Positions 63,288-64,000 of a stretch of DNA of 64,000 nt are shown here, piece after piece. The notes under the pieces were generated by a model that was not told the DNA's origin, made no database searches, and saw only the letters and a program-made list of their open reading frames with translations. Position 1 is the first letter of the stretch. Each line of letters opens with the position of its first letter. This DNA is from Prevotella herbatica (GTDB lineage: Bacteria; Bacteroidota; Bacteroidia; Bacteroidales; Bacteroidaceae). Location of the stretch: NCBI RefSeq assembly GCF_017347605.1, contig NZ_AP024484.1:3424501-3488500 (forward strand), read 5' to 3'. Position numbers and translations under genes: made by a program.

Positions 63288-64000
63288 ATGGAACAAAGAA
63301 TAATAATATCAAAAAATATTGGAGAAGAATTAGCTAAGGCTATTTCAGAATGTGAGCACGACAAGCTTTTTGTACTTACTGATGAAACTACGCATGAAAA
63401 ATGCTGGCCCACCATTGGCAAACTTATAAGAATGAGAAATGCCAAAGTCATCACAATAAAAGCTACAGACTCACATAAGGACGTTGATTCTCTTGCACAA
63501 GTATGGCAGCAACTAGGTGAAGGCGGTGCCACGAGACATTCGTGCATGGTTAATCTGGGTGGTGGCATGGTTACAGACCTTGGCGGTTTCGCAGCCTCTA
63601 CATTTAAGAGAGGTATTGATTTCATTAATATTCCAACTACCCTTCTCGCTATGGTTGATGCTTCTGTAGGCGGAAAGACAGGCATTAACTTTAATGGATT
63701 AAAAAATGAGGTTGGCGTATTCAATGATAGCAAGTATGTTATTCTTGACACGGAGTTTCTAAAGACGCTTGACAAAGAAAATATTCTTTCAGGGTATGCA
63801 GAAATGCTTAAACACGGTCTTATATCAAACGATAAGATGTGGGCACAGTTGGTTAATTTTGAAATCAGTAACCCTGATTTCGAATTACTACAAACGATGG
63901 TTGCCGACTCTGTAGAAGTGAAAAAGAATATAGTAAAAAAAGATCCTTATGAAAATGGCATAAGAAAGGCTTTGAATTTAGGACACACCTTCGGACATGC
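63288..64000 (+). CDS. aroB: 3-dehydroquinate synthase, 3' partial
   Basis: Runs off the window after 237 codons. Second step of the shikimate pathway (DAHP to 3-dehydroquinate, NAD- and metal-dependent). Seen: LGGGMVTDLGGFAASTFKRG, PTTLLAMVDASVGGKTGIN, GYAEMLKHGLI (metal-ligand Glu) and LNLGHTFGHA (metal-ligand His). The opposite-strand frame here is a shadow. Confidence 0.95.
   Translation, partial: MEQRIIISKNIGEELAKAISECEHDKLFVLTDETTHEKCWPTIGKLIRMRNAKVITIKATDSHKDVDSLAQVWQQLGEGGATRHSCMVNLGGGMVTDLGGFAASTFKRGIDFINIPTTLLAMVDASVGGKTGINFNGLKNEVGVFNDSKYVILDTEFLKTLDKENILSGYAEMLKHGLISNDKMWAQLVNFEISNPDFELLQTMVADSVEVKKNIVKKDPYENGIRKALNLGHTFGH

Noticed and set aside
63275-63775. 166-codon minus-strand frame
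   Set aside because: Shadow of aroB, whose plus-strand motifs are unmistakable.
1-64000. tRNA or rRNA genes
   Set aside because: None recognised by eye; a covariance-model scan was not possible, so short tRNA genes cannot be fully excluded.

Overview
The window comes from a low-GC member of the Bacteroidota, most likely Prevotellaceae (Prevotella/Segatella-like). Support: type V fimbrillin loci of the Mfa/FimB kind, DUF3575 and DUF5119 partners, a BtuB-BtuG B12 uptake operon, a KamA-like protein of about 700 residues, and at least ten promoters of the Bacteroidetes form TTTG-N19/20-TAnnTTTG. The genus is an inference; no rRNA or tRNA was seen. All coordinates, motifs and repeats were read by eye. 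Family names rest on recognised motifs, not on searches.

Layout. 1-6.9 kb: end of a short-chain dehydrogenase, a KamA-like radical SAM protein convergent with an NRAMP metal transporter, three tandem immunity-like membrane proteins, and an orphan TonB C-terminal protein. 7.2-20.8 kb is an accessory island read almost wholly leftward. It holds an AbiE toxin-antitoxin pair, an HU-like protein followed by two 35-residue membrane peptides, a HigBA pair whose toxin has an amber codon, a DUF2335 operon, and a mobile-element-type replication set: VirE/VapE-like primase-ATPase, a five-unit 22-bp iteron array, a zinc-ribbon reading frame, a primase-helicase, a DUF4373 replication protein, an M15 peptidase and an RteC-like protein. 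No integrase, terminase or capsid gene lies inside it. Its gene-free gaps carry two related ~350-bp elements built of nested inverted repeats and many tracts of a CTGCG/CGCAGAT repeat.

21.9-29.3 kb is a leftward fimbrial operon (DUF3575, DUF3868/TPR, Mfa1-like shaft, FimB/Mfa2-like anchor, lectin-like tip) headed by a 239-bp segment bounded by perfect 21-bp inverted repeats. The segment carries one clear promoter, which points away from the operon, and a tyrosine recombinase gene lies next to it. This reads as a phase-variation switch in the OFF position. 30.5-44.4 kb is a second, rightward fimbrial locus: a divergent NAD-dependent DNA ligase, DUF3575, DUF5119, four fimbrillin-like lipoproteins and two large tip-type lipoproteins, with several internal promoters and a terminator after the first fimbrillin.

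44.4-64 kb is mostly core: trmD (promoter almost on its start codon), a patatin-like lipase, an Xaa-Pro peptidase, a C1 peptidase, recJ-recQ, a cobalamin-riboswitch-controlled operon btuB-btuG-btuF-btuC-ATR without btuD, a DASS dicarboxylate transporter, a large outer-membrane beta-barrel protein, and the start of aroB, cut by the window end.
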